From contig VEPN01000003.1 in assembly GCA_012026835.1 (NCBI GenBank), positions 57,358 to 121,357 on the forward strand: a stretch of DNA of 64,000 bases, in the 5' to 3' direction. Shown here piece by piece: positions 27,793 to 36,931 of the stretch (position 1 is its first letter; every line of letters starts with the position of its first letter). The DNA is from Candidatus Methanoperedens sp. GTDB taxonomy: Archaea > Halobacteriota > Methanosarcinia > Methanosarcinales > Methanoperedenaceae. The position numbers were made by a program, and so were the translations under genes. The notes under the pieces were generated by a model that was given only the letters and a program-made list of their open reading frames with translations, made no database searches and was not told the DNA's origin.

Positions 27793-29160
27793 ATAAAATC
27801 AATAATACTTGCCGGAGGCTCAGGCACACGCCTGTGGCCGCTCTCCCGGGAAAAATATCCTAAACAGTTTTTGAAGTTTGGTAAGACTTCCATATTCCAG
27901 GATACCCTGTTAAGGTGCCTTGAGATTTCAAATATCAGGGATATTTTTGTGGTCACGAACGAATCCCAGAAGTTCTATGTGGCCGGACAAATCGAAGAAC
28001 TTGGATACGATATCCATGGTGAAAATATCCTGATCGAGCCTGAAGGGAAAAATACTCTCCCTGCCATCTGTTTTGGAATGAAGATAATTGAAAAGCGACT
28101 TGGAAGATCAGTTGTAGGCATTTTTCCTTCTGACCATATCCTGGATAAAAAAGCCATGAGAACAATCTCCGGTGCCCTGGAGTTAACTTCCAACCACCTT
28201 GTGACATTCGGTATTGTGCCGGTGTCCCCTCATACAGGCTATGGATACATAAAACCTGCTGAACCCATCGGGGCAGGATTCAGGGTTTCCGAGTTCAGGG
28301 AAAAGCCTTCGCTTGTTGATGCCAGAAGATATGTGAATGAGGGTTTCCTCTGGAACAGCGGGATGTTCCTGTACGATACTGATGTGTTTTTTTCAGAACT
28401 CAAAGAACACGCACCTGCAGTCTTTAAGGCATTTGAGGGTTCTGATGATATTAAAAAGATATATGGAAATGTTGAACCTATCTCGATTGATTATGGGATT
28501 ATGGAGAAATCCGCCCGTGTAGCAGTAGTCAGGCTCGATGAGAAATGGAGTGATATGGGGAACTTCGATGCCATGTACGAGGAATCTGGAAAAGATGCAT
28601 ACGGCAATGCTGTATATGGATGCGATGATGTCCCAATCAATTCAGCCGGGAACCTGATATATTCAAAACCCGGAAAACTTGTTTCACTTATCGATACCAA
28701 TGATATGGTAGTTGTGGATACACCGGATGCGCTGCTTGTATGTCCCAGAAGCAGCAGCCAGAAAGTGAAGAATGTTGTGGCATCCCTTAAAAAGAAGAAT
28801 GATGAGCGGGCATACCTCCACGATACTGTTTACAGGCCGTGGGGCTCATATACGATCCTTGAAAGTTCGCAAAAGCATAAAATAAAGAACATAACAGTAA
28901 TGCCGGATAAGAAATTAAGTCTCCAGCTCCACCACCACAGGAGCGAGCACTGGGTAGTTGTAAAGGGTATTGCGAAAGTGCATAGAGAGGATGACGAGTT
29001 CTCTTTACATCCAGGGGAAAGCACATTCATAAAAAAAGGGATGAAGCATAGGTTATCCAATCCCGGCAAAATACCGCTTGAGATTATTGAGGTACAGCTT
29101 GGAGATTCAGTGGATGAGGATGATATTGTCAGGTTTGATGATGATTATGGCAGGGTGTGA
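27793..29160 (+). CDS. Mannose-1-phosphate guanylyltransferase / mannose-6-phosphate isomerase (bifunctional)
   Basis: Two fused enzymes: an N-terminal nucleotidyltransferase that makes GDP-mannose, and a C-terminal cupin phosphomannose isomerase. LAGGSGTRLWPLSREKYPKQ begins right after the start; GIFPSDHIL near 113 and FREKPS near 167 belong to the transferase; RPWGSYTILE near 347 and LSLQLHHHRSEHWVVVKG near 378 are the metal-binding cupin motifs. There is no ATG, GTG or TTG upstream of the conserved GGSGTR motif; the frame after the previous stop offers only ATT or ATA. The ATA at 27793, five bases after GGAGGTG, is the best start. The next usual codon (TTG at 27871) would delete the nucleotide-binding loop. 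Confidence 0.88.
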   Translation: MKSIILAGGSGTRLWPLSREKYPKQFLKFGKTSIFQDTLLRCLEISNIRDIFVVTNESQKFYVAGQIEELGYDIHGENILIEPEGKNTLPAICFGMKIIEKRLGRSVVGIFPSDHILDKKAMRTISGALELTSNHLVTFGIVPVSPHTGYGYIKPAEPIGAGFRVSEFREKPSLVDARRYVNEGFLWNSGMFLYDTDVFFSELKEHAPAVFKAFEGSDDIKKIYGNVEPISIDYGIMEKSARVAVVRLDEKWSDMGNFDAMYEESGKDAYGNAVYGCDDVPINSAGNLIYSKPGKLVSLIDTNDMVVVDTPDALLVCPRSSSQKVKNVVASLKKKNDERAYLHDTVYRPWGSYTILESSQKHKIKNITVMPDKKLSLQLHHHRSEHWVVVKGIAKVHREDDEFSLHPGESTFIKKGMKHRLSNPGKIPLEIIEVQLGDSVDEDDIVRFDDDYGRV

Positions 29161-29162
29161 CG

Positions 29163-30167
29163 ATGAAAGTAGTAATACCCGCAGCCGGGGCTGGAAAACG
29201 CCTTTTTCCCCATACATACACAAAGCCAAAGCCCATGGTATATATTGCAGGCAAGCCGATAATCGGACACATACTTGAAAGGATGAAGGATATCGAACCC
29301 GAAGAAATCATAATGGTAGTAGGTTACAAGAAAGAGCAGATAATGTCATATGTGGATAGGAATTATTCCAGGGTTTTCAATATCCGGTATATTGACCAGC
29401 CCGATCAACTCGGTCTTGGCCATTCGATTTATTCAGCAAAGGATGCAATAGGCGATTCGGAAATAATGATAGCTCTTGGTGATATGATATTTAAAGCCGG
29501 ATATTCCGAGTTCTTTAAATATCATGTGACTAATGGTGAATGCTCAGGGTCCATAGGGGTCAGGGAAGTCGATGATCCGAAAAAATACGGTATTGTGGAA
29601 CTTGAGGGGAAATATATAAAAAGACTGGAAGAAAAACCTGCAAGGCCAAGATCAAACCTGGGTATAGCGGGTGTTTATTTCATCAAAGATACGCCTGTCC
29701 TTTTATCGGTACTTGAAGCAATGATAAAGAACGATACGCGTACACGCGGGGAATACCAGCTCACAGATGCGTTGCAGGAACTGGTGAACAGGGGACATCG
29801 TCTTAAAACCTTCCCTGTTTCAAGCTGGTATGATTGCGGGCATTCGGAATCACTGCTTGAGACGAACCGCGTTCTCCTGGACGAGAAAGAAAATGAGGAC
29901 CATGTATATCAGATAAAAGATTCGGTTATCATCCAGCCTGTGGCAGTCGGGGATAATGTTACAATTATTAATTCAGTAGTCGGGCCGCATGCATCCATTG
30001 CAGGAGATTCGTATATTGAAAGCAGTATTATCTCAGACAGCGTAATCGGCTCGCGCTCCCACCTGTCAAAGGTCAACCTCCAGAGATCAATTATCGGTGA
30101 TGATGCCAGTGTTCAGGGAAAACACAATTCCCTTAATATCGGGGACTCATCCTCCATAGAGTTCTGA
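29163..30167 (+). CDS. Sugar-1-phosphate nucleotidyltransferase (glucose-1-phosphate uridylyl/thymidylyltransferase-like)
   Basis: A 334-residue nucleotidyltransferase starting with [20 protein letters not shown], with [10 protein letters not shown] near 102 and the sugar-binding [18 protein letters not shown] near 158. The C-terminal 90 residues have weak hexapeptide repeats ([15 protein letters not shown] to [13 protein letters not shown]), as in RmlA-long type enzymes. It likely supplies UDP-glucose or dTDP-glucose to the dehydrogenase two genes earlier. An alternative GTG start at 29157 lies six bases upstream; the ATG at 29163 was preferred. Confidence 0.85.
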   Translation: MKVVIPAAGAGKRLFPHTYTKPKPMVYIAGKPIIGHILERMKDIEPEEIIMVVGYKKEQIMSYVDRNYSRVFNIRYIDQPDQLGLGHSIYSAKDAIGDSEIMIALGDMIFKAGYSEFFKYHVTNGECSGSIGVREVDDPKKYGIVELEGKYIKRLEEKPARPRSNLGIAGVYFIKDTPVLLSVLEAMIKNDTRTRGEYQLTDALQELVNRGHRLKTFPVSSWYDCGHSESLLETNRVLLDEKENEDHVYQIKDSVIIQPVAVGDNVTIINSVVGPHASIAGDSYIESSIISDSVIGSRSHLSKVNLQRSIIGDDASVQGKHNSLNIGDSSSIEF

Positions 30168-30174
30168 GGTTTCC

Positions 30175-31104
30175 ATGAAGGCACTTGTGACAGGGGGCGC
30201 GGGATTCCTGGGTTCGCATTTGTGCGATATGTTGCTTGCAAAAGGGTATGAAGTTATCTGCGTGGATAATCTCATTACAGGAACTGAAGATAATCTTGCC
30301 CATATAGAAACGGATAAGTTCTCTTTTATAAATCATAATATCACAAAGCCGCTTTTCCTTAAGGACAGGATCGATTTCCTGTTCCATCTTGCAAGCCCTG
30401 CAAGCCCGATAGATTACCAGGGGCTGCCGATACAGACACTTAAGGTCGGGGCTCTTGGCACACATAACATGCTCGGATTTGCCATGGAACATGATGCGCG
30501 GTTCCTCCTTGCATCAACCTCGGAGATTTACGGAGACCCGTTTGTGAATCCCCAGAACGAGGAATACTGGGGGAACGTGAATCCCATAGGCCCAAGGGGA
30601 GTTTATGATGAAGCAAAAAGGTTTGCTGAGGCAATAACCATGGCATATCACAGGTATCATGGATTAGATACGAGAATTGTCAGGATTTTTAATACATACG
30701 GGCCGAGGATGCGTCTCAACGACGGGAGGGTAGTGCCGAATTTTATCGGACAGGCCCTTCGCGGGGAAGACCTTACTATTTATGGAGACGGCTCGCAGAC
30801 AAGGAGCTTCTGCTACGTAAGCGATGAGATCGAAGGGATTTATCGCCTGATGATGTCGGATTATTCCATGCCTGTTAACATAGGAAATCCCGAAGAGCAT
30901 ACAATACTTGAGTTTGCGCAATTGATATTGAAGCTGACAGGAAGCGACTCGAAAATCGCTTTTAAAAGCTTGCCTGTTGACGATCCAAAGCAAAGGAGAC
31001 CCGATATTACAAAAGCGCGGAATATCCTTGGCTGGGAACCGAAGGTTATACTTGAGAACGGACTTGAAGAAACAATAAAGTATTTTAAAAATATTCTATT
31101 TTAA
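30175..31104 (+). CDS. NAD-dependent sugar-nucleotide epimerase/decarboxylase, probable UDP-glucuronate decarboxylase
   Basis: A 309-residue short-chain dehydrogenase of the extended type. The NAD motif [16 protein letters not shown], the catalytic Tyr-x3-Lys in [12 protein letters not shown] near 141, and [19 protein letters not shown] near 71-89 are seen. The last motif is characteristic of UDP-glucuronate decarboxylase/UDP-xylose synthase rather than of 4-epimerases or dehydratases. It closes the operon and would turn the UDP-glucuronate made by the first gene into UDP-xylose. The gene begins 7 bases after the previous stop. Confidence 0.88.
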   Translation: MKALVTGGAGFLGSHLCDMLLAKGYEVICVDNLITGTEDNLAHIETDKFSFINHNITKPLFLKDRIDFLFHLASPASPIDYQGLPIQTLKVGALGTHNMLGFAMEHDARFLLASTSEIYGDPFVNPQNEEYWGNVNPIGPRGVYDEAKRFAEAITMAYHRYHGLDTRIVRIFNTYGPRMRLNDGRVVPNFIGQALRGEDLTIYGDGSQTRSFCYVSDEIEGIYRLMMSDYSMPVNIGNPEEHTILEFAQLILKLTGSDSKIAFKSLPVDDPKQRRPDITKARNILGWEPKVILENGLEETIKYFKNILF

Positions 31105-31127
31105 AATTGTAAAATTAAGAAAGAACA

Positions 31128-31153
31128 GCCCGGTGAATCAACTTCGACCGGGC
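31128..31153 (-). terminator. Hairpin between convergent genes
   Basis: GCCCGGT and ACCGGGC form a perfect 7-bp GC-rich stem around a 12-base loop. It lies 24 bp after the decarboxylase stop (plus strand) and 11 bp after the KGG gene stop (minus strand). Read on the minus strand it is followed by a T-rich stretch, so it may terminate that gene, or mark the ends of both transcripts. Confidence 0.55.
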
Positions 31154-31164
31154 CATTTGATTAC

Positions 31165-31740
31165 TTACGCAGCAGCCTCGGCCTCACCGCGGGCAGTCTC
31201 TGGCTTCTCTCTGGTAAAGTGATAACCTTCTTCCTCCATCATCGGAGCAAAGATATTTCTCCACTCCTCTGCCTCCTCCTGGCTTGAGAATACAACGTCC
31301 AAATCTTTTCCGCTGCGTCTTATGATGATTTCTCCTTTCTCAGCAGCTCCTCCTCTCTCAGCAGTCCCTCCTTTCCCGCTGGATCCACCTCTTTCACTTG
31401 ATCCACCTCTCCCGCTGGATTCTTCTCTTCCAGTAGCTCCCTTGGGTGCAGCTCCACCCTTTTTCCCAATCTCCTCATAGAATTCACGGCCATGGGTTCT
31501 CTTGGTTGTTTCACCACCCTTGCGCCCGGCTTCTGAGAGCTTTTCACGGGTCTCAGATGATATGCCCTCTTCACGGATTTCGCGGGCACGTTCTTCTCCA
31601 CCCTTTTTTCCTATCTCCTCATAGAATTCACGGCCATGGGTCTCTCTGGTTGCTTCACCGCCCCTGCGTCCTGCCTCTTCCACTGTCATTTTGCCGGTAT
31701 CTTCTTCCTCTCCTCTTCTTTTCTCTTCTCTTCTTGGCAT
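31165..31740 (-). CDS. KGG-repeat (stress-induced, Con-10/YciG-like) protein with extra C-terminal domain
   Basis: A 191-residue, very hydrophilic protein rich in Glu, Lys, Gly and Arg. It contains repeated KGG units: AGRRGGEATRETHGREFYEE, IGKKGGEERAREI, AGRKGGETTKRTHGREFYEE and IGKKGGAAPKG, so the REFYEEIGKKGG module occurs twice almost unchanged. A low-complexity Ser/Gly linker (about 110-140) leads to a folded C-terminal part (EIIIRRSGKDLDVVFSSQEE) that is shared with the small neighbour at 31.8 kb. KGG proteins are linked to desiccation, starvation or stationary-phase stress; their molecular role is not settled. Confidence 0.8.
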   Translation of the reverse strand: MPRREEKRRGEEEDTGKMTVEEAGRRGGEATRETHGREFYEEIGKKGGEERAREIREEGISSETREKLSEAGRKGGETTKRTHGREFYEEIGKKGGAAPKGATGREESSGRGGSSERGGSSGKGGTAERGGAAEKGEIIIRRSGKDLDVVFSSQEEAEEWRNIFAPMMEEEGYHFTREKPETARGEAEAAA

Positions 31741-31773
31741 TTTATATCACTCCCTGTTTTAATTTTACTGGCT

Positions 31774-31986
31774 TTACTCTGCTCTAACTCTGAATCCGCC
31801 CTCTTTCTTTAGCTTTGATACAAGGCGGTCTTCCCAGAGCGAAGCTTCCTCCTCTGTTGGAAACGAAATATTTATGTTACCTGCTCTTGCTCTCATAAAT
31901 ATCTCTTTTCCTGCGCCTGCTTCAGATTCTCTGCCCATTCCTGTTCTTTGTTCAGAAGTTTCTCTTCCCTCTTCATTTCTTGGCAT
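31774..31986 (-). CDS. Small protein sharing the C-terminal domain of the adjacent KGG protein
   Basis: A 70-residue protein. Its second half (EIFMRARAGNINISFPTEEE, then a Trp and a basic tail) aligns with the last 55 residues of the KGG protein next door: both have a beta-strand pair, then F-S/P-x-x-E-E-A and a Trp, then a conserved Lys/Glu-Glu-Gly. Both genes start with MPR and share the same leader (TTTATATCACTCCCT on the plus strand just upstream of the start), giving a GGGAGTGA ribosome-binding site. This suggests duplication and common control. Function is unknown. Confidence 0.7.
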   Translation of the reverse strand: MPRNEEGRETSEQRTGMGRESEAGAGKEIFMRARAGNINISFPTEEEASLWEDRLVSKLKKEGGFRVRAE

Positions 31987-32085
31987 TTTATATCACTCCC
32001 TATATTTATTTCCAGATTCAGCTATTGTATAGCTACCCCAGATATCTTTCAATTAAGTTAGTCTCCCCTGGCCTCATTTGAGTAA

Positions 32086-32245
32086 CTAATCAGAGCCGAT
32101 TAATTCACGGTAATCGGTCATATAGTCATGTTCCCCCGATATGTAGTTTGCATTTCTTGCTATAAGAATATTGTGGTGATTGGAGGGTTCTTTCAAGTCT
32201 GCGGTTGCTGGTATTGGCTGCCAGAATTCGTTTGCAGATTCAATT
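32086..32245 (-). other. Orphan open stretch downstream of cystathionine-synthase-like gene (possible gene remnant or micro-ORF)
   Basis: Directly after the PLP-enzyme stop, in another frame, 52 sense codons run to a TAG at 32086. The product contains NEFWQPIPATADLKE and HHNILIARNANYISGEHDY, which looks like protein rather than random translation, but no ATG or GTG starts it; a TTG at about 32205 would give 38 residues. It could be the tail of a lost gene. No family was recognised. Confidence 0.3.
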
Positions 32246-33418
32246 TTAAACCTGCTTGAGCGCCTGTTCTATATCTTCGATTATATCCTCTACATCCTCG
32301 ATCCCGACTGACAGGCGTATGAGTTCATCGGTTATCCCGTATCTTATCCTCTCCTCTCTTGGCACAACGGCATGGGTCATCGTTGCAGGATGCTGAATCA
32401 GGGTAGATGTTTCTCCCAGGCTCACTGCAAGGGTGCAAAGCCTGAGAGAATCAAGGAAATGAGGCACTTCTCTTGCTTCCTCCAGGAGAAAAGCTATCAT
32501 ACCACCGGGACCGCGCATTTGTTTTTTTGCAAGGTCGTGCTGAGGATGAGACAGAAGGCCGGGATAAATGGCTTTTTTTATCTTTTCATGATTTTCGAGG
32601 TATCCTGCAACCGATGTTGCATTTTCATTATGCCTGTCCATCCTGAGTCCCAGTGTTTTCATGCCGCGAAGTATCAGCCAGGAATTAAAAGGGCTTATTG
32701 CCCCGCCGATATTCTTTGCAGTGTGCCTTGCTCTCTTTATGAATTCCGAAGGGCCGATTATTAAGCCTCCGAGCGTGTCCCCGTGGCCGTTTAAGTACTT
32801 TGTGGCGCTGTGAATTACCACGTCTGCGCCAAGCAGGAGGGGCTGCTGGAGATAGGGGGTCATGAAGGTGTTATCAACGAAAACTTTTGCACCTTTTTCA
32901 TGTGCCACGTCTGAGACCGCCTTTATATCCGTAATCTTCATCGTGGGATTTGCAGGGGTTTCAAAAAAAACGAGTTTTGTATCCCTGCGAATGATATTTT
33001 CGACATTGCTGACATCAGAAGTGTCAATAAAACTTACATCCACACCGAATTTTTTAAGATCAACAAAAAGATCATAGGTGCTTCCATATATCACCTCATC
33101 GGCTATGATATGATCACCAGTTTTTATTTCTGTGAATATTGCAGCGCTGATAGCCGCCATTCCTGTTCCCTGCGCAAGCGCTGCCTCACCCTCCTCAAGA
33201 TTTGCTATCTTTTCCTCAAGTTCTTCGGTTGTGGGGTTCAGTCCCCTGGAATAAACATATCCTTTCTCTTTCCCGCCCATCACCCTTGCCGCGTGGGCCG
33301 CGTTTTTGAACTCAAACGGTGCGGTCTGGTAAATGGGAGTGATTACTGCCCCTGTTTCAGATTGTTTCTCACCCGCATGGATCGCCCTTGTTGAAAATCC
33401 TGCTTTCTTAAGGTTCAT
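32246..33418 (-). CDS. Cys/Met metabolism PLP-dependent enzyme (cystathionine gamma-synthase / methionine gamma-lyase family)
   Basis: A 390-residue fold-type I PLP enzyme acting on sulfur amino acids. The PLP lysine is in VVIHSATKYLNGHGD near residue 205; FSTRAIHAGEKQSETGAVIT at the N-terminus, GYVYSRGLNPTTEELE near 53, and SLGETSTLIQHPATMTH near 333 are classic motifs. Substrate (O-acyl-homoserine with cysteine or sulfide, cystathionine, or methionine) cannot be fixed from sequence. It is transcribed alone, divergent from CfbB across a 220-bp spacer that probably holds both promoters. Confidence 0.9.
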   Translation of the reverse strand: MNLKKAGFSTRAIHAGEKQSETGAVITPIYQTAPFEFKNAAHAARVMGGKEKGYVYSRGLNPTTEELEEKIANLEEGEAALAQGTGMAAISAAIFTEIKTGDHIIADEVIYGSTYDLFVDLKKFGVDVSFIDTSDVSNVENIIRRDTKLVFFETPANPTMKITDIKAVSDVAHEKGAKVFVDNTFMTPYLQQPLLLGADVVIHSATKYLNGHGDTLGGLIIGPSEFIKRARHTAKNIGGAISPFNSWLILRGMKTLGLRMDRHNENATSVAGYLENHEKIKKAIYPGLLSHPQHDLAKKQMRGPGGMIAFLLEEAREVPHFLDSLRLCTLAVSLGETSTLIQHPATMTHAVVPREERIRYGITDELIRLSVGIEDVEDIIEDIEQALKQV

Positions 33419-33639
33419 AAAATTTTCACGCCTTTACTAATATTTTAATTTGCCCGGCTAATATAGCTGTTGCTCGAATGTTTTCAGGCATGTTTTTCAT
33501 TCCTGGTAATGACCACCAAATCTCCCTCAAGATTGTTCAGGAAAAGAGATGAGGAGGAAGAAATAAGGCTATATATGGCTTTACCCAACTAAGGTTCGAA
33601 GTTATCATTAACATAGCGTAATATTGGAAAATTCAGAAT

Positions 33640-35070
33640 ATGACAGACACACTGGAAATTCCCCGCATCCTCATTGCAGGAGACCGTTCCTCTGCCGGGA
33701 AAACGACGATCTCCATCGGCATTATGTCCGTAATGCGGGAGATGGGATATAAGGTACAACCCTTCAAGGTCGGACTGGATTTCATCGACCCCAGCTACCA
33801 TACGGAAGTAACTGGAAGGTACTCGCGCAACCTCGACGGTTACCTGATGAAAGATACTGCTGTTAAAGAGGTATTTTCCCATGCAGTAGAAGGCGCCGAT
33901 ATCGCCATCATCGAGGGCGTGCGCGGGCTTTTTGAAGGGCTTGAGGCTACAAGCGATACCGGAAGCACGGCACAGATAGCAAAGATATTAGAATGCCCTG
34001 TTATACTTGTTATCAATGCCAGGAGCATCACGCGAAGCACTGCTGCCCTTGTATCGGGGTACAAATCTTTTGACCCTGATGTGAATATCGTCGGGGTAAT
34101 CCTGAATAACATCGGAAGCAAGCGGCATAGCGAAAAAGCAAGGATCGCAATTGAGACTTATACAGGTACTCCTGTTATCGGTGAAATCCCGCGTAACGAC
34201 TCCATGAAGATTTCGATGAGACATCTCGGCCTGATCCCTGCAATGGAAGGACGGCGCAGGCATGCTGATTTTGATGAGAACCTGGGAAGGATAAAGACCA
34301 TTACCAGGGAAGGGATAGATATTGAGAGATTAGTATGCCTCGCAAGAGATGCAAAACAACTGGAAAAACCAGAAGAAAATATCTTTAAAGCCGGGGAACA
34401 GAAAAACATTGCAAAAATCGGTGTTGCACTTGACGAGGCGTTTAATTTCTATTACCGGGATAATCTTGAATTGCTTGAACTTGCTGGCGCAGAGCTTTCT
34501 TATTTCAGTCCTGTCAATGACAGGTCACTGCCTGATGTTGACGGATTATATATCGGCGGCGGCTACCCTGAATTGTTCGCAAGGGAACTTGAAGAAAATA
34601 GCGCAATGCGTGAAGCCATAAAACAGGCTTCAGCCAGGGGCATGCCGATCTATGCTGAATGCGGCGGGCTTATGTATCTGACACAGGAAATCACGACAGA
34701 TATATCCGGGAGTGGAAAATACCACATGGCACAGATGCAAGGCGGTACATTTAAGATGGCCGGAGCAATCCCTGGGAGAACCTTGATGGGTCACAAAAGG
34801 GTCGTTAGTTACAATGTCGGAAGCTTTGTAAAAGACAATGTGATAGGAAAGACCGGAGCAGGTTTCATAGGCCATGAATTCCACCATTCCGAAATCGTTG
34901 ACATCCCTGATGATACCGAGTTTGCCATCAGGCTCAAGCGGGGAGAAGGCATCAAAGGTGAACTCGATGGGATTCTCGTTGGTAACACAATGGCTGCATA
35001 TGCACACTTGCATGCCGCTTCTTATACTGGTTTTGCAAAATCGTTCGTCGGGTTTTGCAGCAAGAAGTGA
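33640..35070 (+). CDS. cfbB: Cobyrinate / Ni-sirohydrochlorin a,c-diamide synthase
   Basis: A 476-residue glutamine-dependent amidotransferase that amidates the a and c acetate side chains of a tetrapyrrole. N-terminal ATP site GDRSSAGKTTISIGI near 13, VQPFKVGLDFIDPSYHTEV near 40-58, and a C-terminal glutamine amidotransferase domain with the nucleophilic Cys in YAECGGLMYL near 345 are all seen. In methanogens and ANME archaea the homologue CfbB works on Ni-sirohydrochlorin for coenzyme F430, while CbiA acts on cobyrinate; one enzyme can serve both. A TATA-like CTATATATGG lies about 70 bp upstream. Confidence 0.9.
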   Translation: MTDTLEIPRILIAGDRSSAGKTTISIGIMSVMREMGYKVQPFKVGLDFIDPSYHTEVTGRYSRNLDGYLMKDTAVKEVFSHAVEGADIAIIEGVRGLFEGLEATSDTGSTAQIAKILECPVILVINARSITRSTAALVSGYKSFDPDVNIVGVILNNIGSKRHSEKARIAIETYTGTPVIGEIPRNDSMKISMRHLGLIPAMEGRRRHADFDENLGRIKTITREGIDIERLVCLARDAKQLEKPEENIFKAGEQKNIAKIGVALDEAFNFYYRDNLELLELAGAELSYFSPVNDRSLPDVDGLYIGGGYPELFARELEENSAMREAIKQASARGMPIYAECGGLMYLTQEITTDISGSGKYHMAQMQGGTFKMAGAIPGRTLMGHKRVVSYNVGSFVKDNVIGKTGAGFIGHEFHHSEIVDIPDDTEFAIRLKRGEGIKGELDGILVGNTMAAYAHLHAASYTGFAKSFVGFCSKK

Positions 35071-35201
35071 TTGGCGTTCCATGACTTTATTTCAATTCAA
35101 TTCCGGTTTGCAGGTCTCCCAATTTTAATTTGTAGAAGATATACTTAAATAGATATATAGCGTAAAATGATATTTGGGAATTAGCTCCCGGAGGATACTG
35201 A

Positions 35202-35549
35202 ATGAAACTGAGTAAACAAAGCCTGATTTTGGCGACGATAGTACCGTTGATATTTGGAGTAATAATATTGTATAATTTCATGGATGCGATAAATATATTG
35301 CAGCCGCTTGGCCAATCCACTGCAATGATTTACAACCAGTTGCTCATTATGGGCATAATAGGCTTCCTTGCGCTTGCAGTGTACTGGTGTGTAATGATGT
35401 ACCTGATATACCTGCTTCAGGAAAACCTGCTTGTACTGGACTCAAATCTTGATAAGGCGGCAGATATTGGCGCAAAGCACCTTTCTGAATCAAAGAACCT
35501 GCTTAACCAGGTTATAAGCATCCTTAAGAGATACGAAACAAGACAGTAA
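35202..35549 (+). CDS. Small membrane protein with C-terminal coiled region
   Basis: A 115-residue protein with two predicted membrane helices (about 8-26 and 46-72) followed by a 40-residue amphipathic, cytoplasmic helix (NLDKADIGAKHLSESKNLL-like heptads). No family was recognised. A good ribosome-binding site (CGGAGGA) precedes the ATG. It is a single gene between cfbB and the convergent leuD-like gene; no functional link can be supported. Confidence 0.6.
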   Translation: MKLSKQSLILATIVPLIFGVIILYNFMDAINILQPLGQSTAMIYNQLLIMGIIGFLALAVYWCVMMYLIYLLQENLLVLDSNLDKAADIGAKHLSESKNLLNQVISILKRYETRQ

Positions 35550-35584
35550 TATACAAAAGCATATTACTGAATTTTTTTAATTTT

Positions 35585-36109
35585 TTACTGTACCATTTCC
35601 CTTGCATAGCCTATAAGGCCGCCCGCATCAACGATGCCTCTCACGAAATCAGGCAGCGGGGTCGCATTATATACCTGGTTCTTTGTAGTATTGCTTATAA
35701 TTCCTGATACAAAATCAACTTCTATATGGTCATCTTCTTCTATCTTATCGGTATCCGGGCACTCAAGGAGAGGAAGGCCGATATTTATGGCATTCCTGAA
35801 GAAAATGCGTGCGAAGGATTTCGCGATAATGCATTTTACTTTTGCGCCTTTTAAGGCAAGGGGCGCATGTTCGCGTGACGAGCCGCATCCGAAATTAAAA
35901 CCTGCCACGATGATATCCCCCTCCTTAACACCGCGTGAAAATTCAGGGCGCACGCCTTCAAAAGCATGCCTGGCAAGTTCTTCAGGTTTGTTTATTGTGA
36001 GATACTTTCCAGGGATTATGGCATCTGTATCGATGTCATTTCCGAATTTCCAGACGTTTGAAGGAGGTTTTAGTTCCTGTGCCATGTTCTGCGCATGTTT
36101 TTGCTTCAT
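35585..36109 (-). CDS. leuD: 3-isopropylmalate/homoaconitate dehydratase small subunit
   Basis: A 174-residue swivel-domain subunit that pairs with a large [4Fe-4S] subunit encoded elsewhere. NVWKFGNDIDTDAIIPGKYL near 20 and AGFNFGCGSSREHAPLALKG near 68 are diagnostic. In this family the residues after GKYL tune substrate choice (isopropylmalate in leucine synthesis, citramalate in isoleucine synthesis, or homoaconitate in coenzyme B synthesis); here they are TINK, which does not decide it. It is divergent from hisA. Confidence 0.9.
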   Translation of the reverse strand: MKQKHAQNMAQELKPPSNVWKFGNDIDTDAIIPGKYLTINKPEELARHAFEGVRPEFSRGVKEGDIIVAGFNFGCGSSREHAPLALKGAKVKCIIAKSFARIFFRNAINIGLPLLECPDTDKIEEDDHIEVDFVSGIISNTTKNQVYNATPLPDFVRGIVDAGGLIGYAREMVQ

Positions 36110-36187
36110 AAGGGGCTGAATTGGCCGGATGGGTAATAAGATTTATTCATTGGATGAACACTTATGGGATAGATACCAGGAGATAAG

Positions 36188-36907
36188 ATGTTCAAAGTAA
36201 TCCCGGCCATAGACCTGAAAAACCAAAAATGCGTATCTTTAGTTCAGGGCATCCCTGGCACTGAGCGCGTTTCCCTTGATGACCCGCTCGGCATCGCCTC
36301 GCGCTGGATAAGAGAGGGGGCAGGTATCCTGCACCTGATCGATCTTGACGGGGCGATAGATGGAAAACGACTGAACCGCCCCATAATCGAATCAATAGTA
36401 AAAAATTATAATGTGGAGACGCAGGTAGGCGGTGGTATAAGATCGAAGGAAGACGCTGTTGAACTTCTGGATATCGGTGTGGACCGCATCATCTTCGGAA
36501 CTGCTGCAATAAATAACCCGCATCTTGTGAAAGAGCTTGCCAGCGAATTCGGCAGCCGGAGGATCATTGTCGCCCTCGACTCGAAAAACGGCATGGTGAC
36601 CACGCACGGATGGGCAAAACAATCCGGGTTTACGGCCATTGAACTCGGGAAAAAGTTCGAAGGATTAGGGGCCGGAAGCATTCTTTTTACTGATATTAAT
36701 ACTGAAGGGCTGTTAAGGGGTGTAAACCCCGCACCCACCAAGGAACTGGTAAAAGCGCTGGGCATCCCCGTGATTGCCTCAGGCGGCATCACCACGCTTT
36801 CTGATATAGATTTAATTAAAGGAACAGGAGCAAGCGGGGTTGTTATCGGGGCTGCCATATATGTCGGAAAATTCAGCCTGCATGAGGCTCTGGAGTATGA
36901 AAGTTAA
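36188..36907 (+). CDS. hisA: 1-(5-phosphoribosyl)-5-[(5-phosphoribosylamino)methylideneamino]imidazole-4-carboxamide isomerase HisA
   Basis: A 239-residue TIM barrel that performs the fourth step of histidine synthesis. FKVIPAIDLKNQKCVSLVQG holds the first catalytic Asp (Asp9), IIVALDSKNGMV near 127 the second, and QVGGGIRSKED near 80 and VIASGGITTLSDI near 195 bind the two phosphates. Normal length for archaea. It stands alone rather than in a his operon, as is common in methanogens. GATACCAGGAGATAAG gives the ribosome-binding site. Confidence 0.95.
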   Translation: MFKVIPAIDLKNQKCVSLVQGIPGTERVSLDDPLGIASRWIREGAGILHLIDLDGAIDGKRLNRPIIESIVKNYNVETQVGGGIRSKEDAVELLDIGVDRIIFGTAAINNPHLVKELASEFGSRRIIVALDSKNGMVTTHGWAKQSGFTAIELGKKFEGLGAGSILFTDINTEGLLRGVNPAPTKELVKALGIPVIASGGITTLSDIDLIKGTGASGVVIGAAIYVGKFSLHEALEYES

Positions 36908-36931
36908 AAAACAACAACACTCTTCCAAGAC

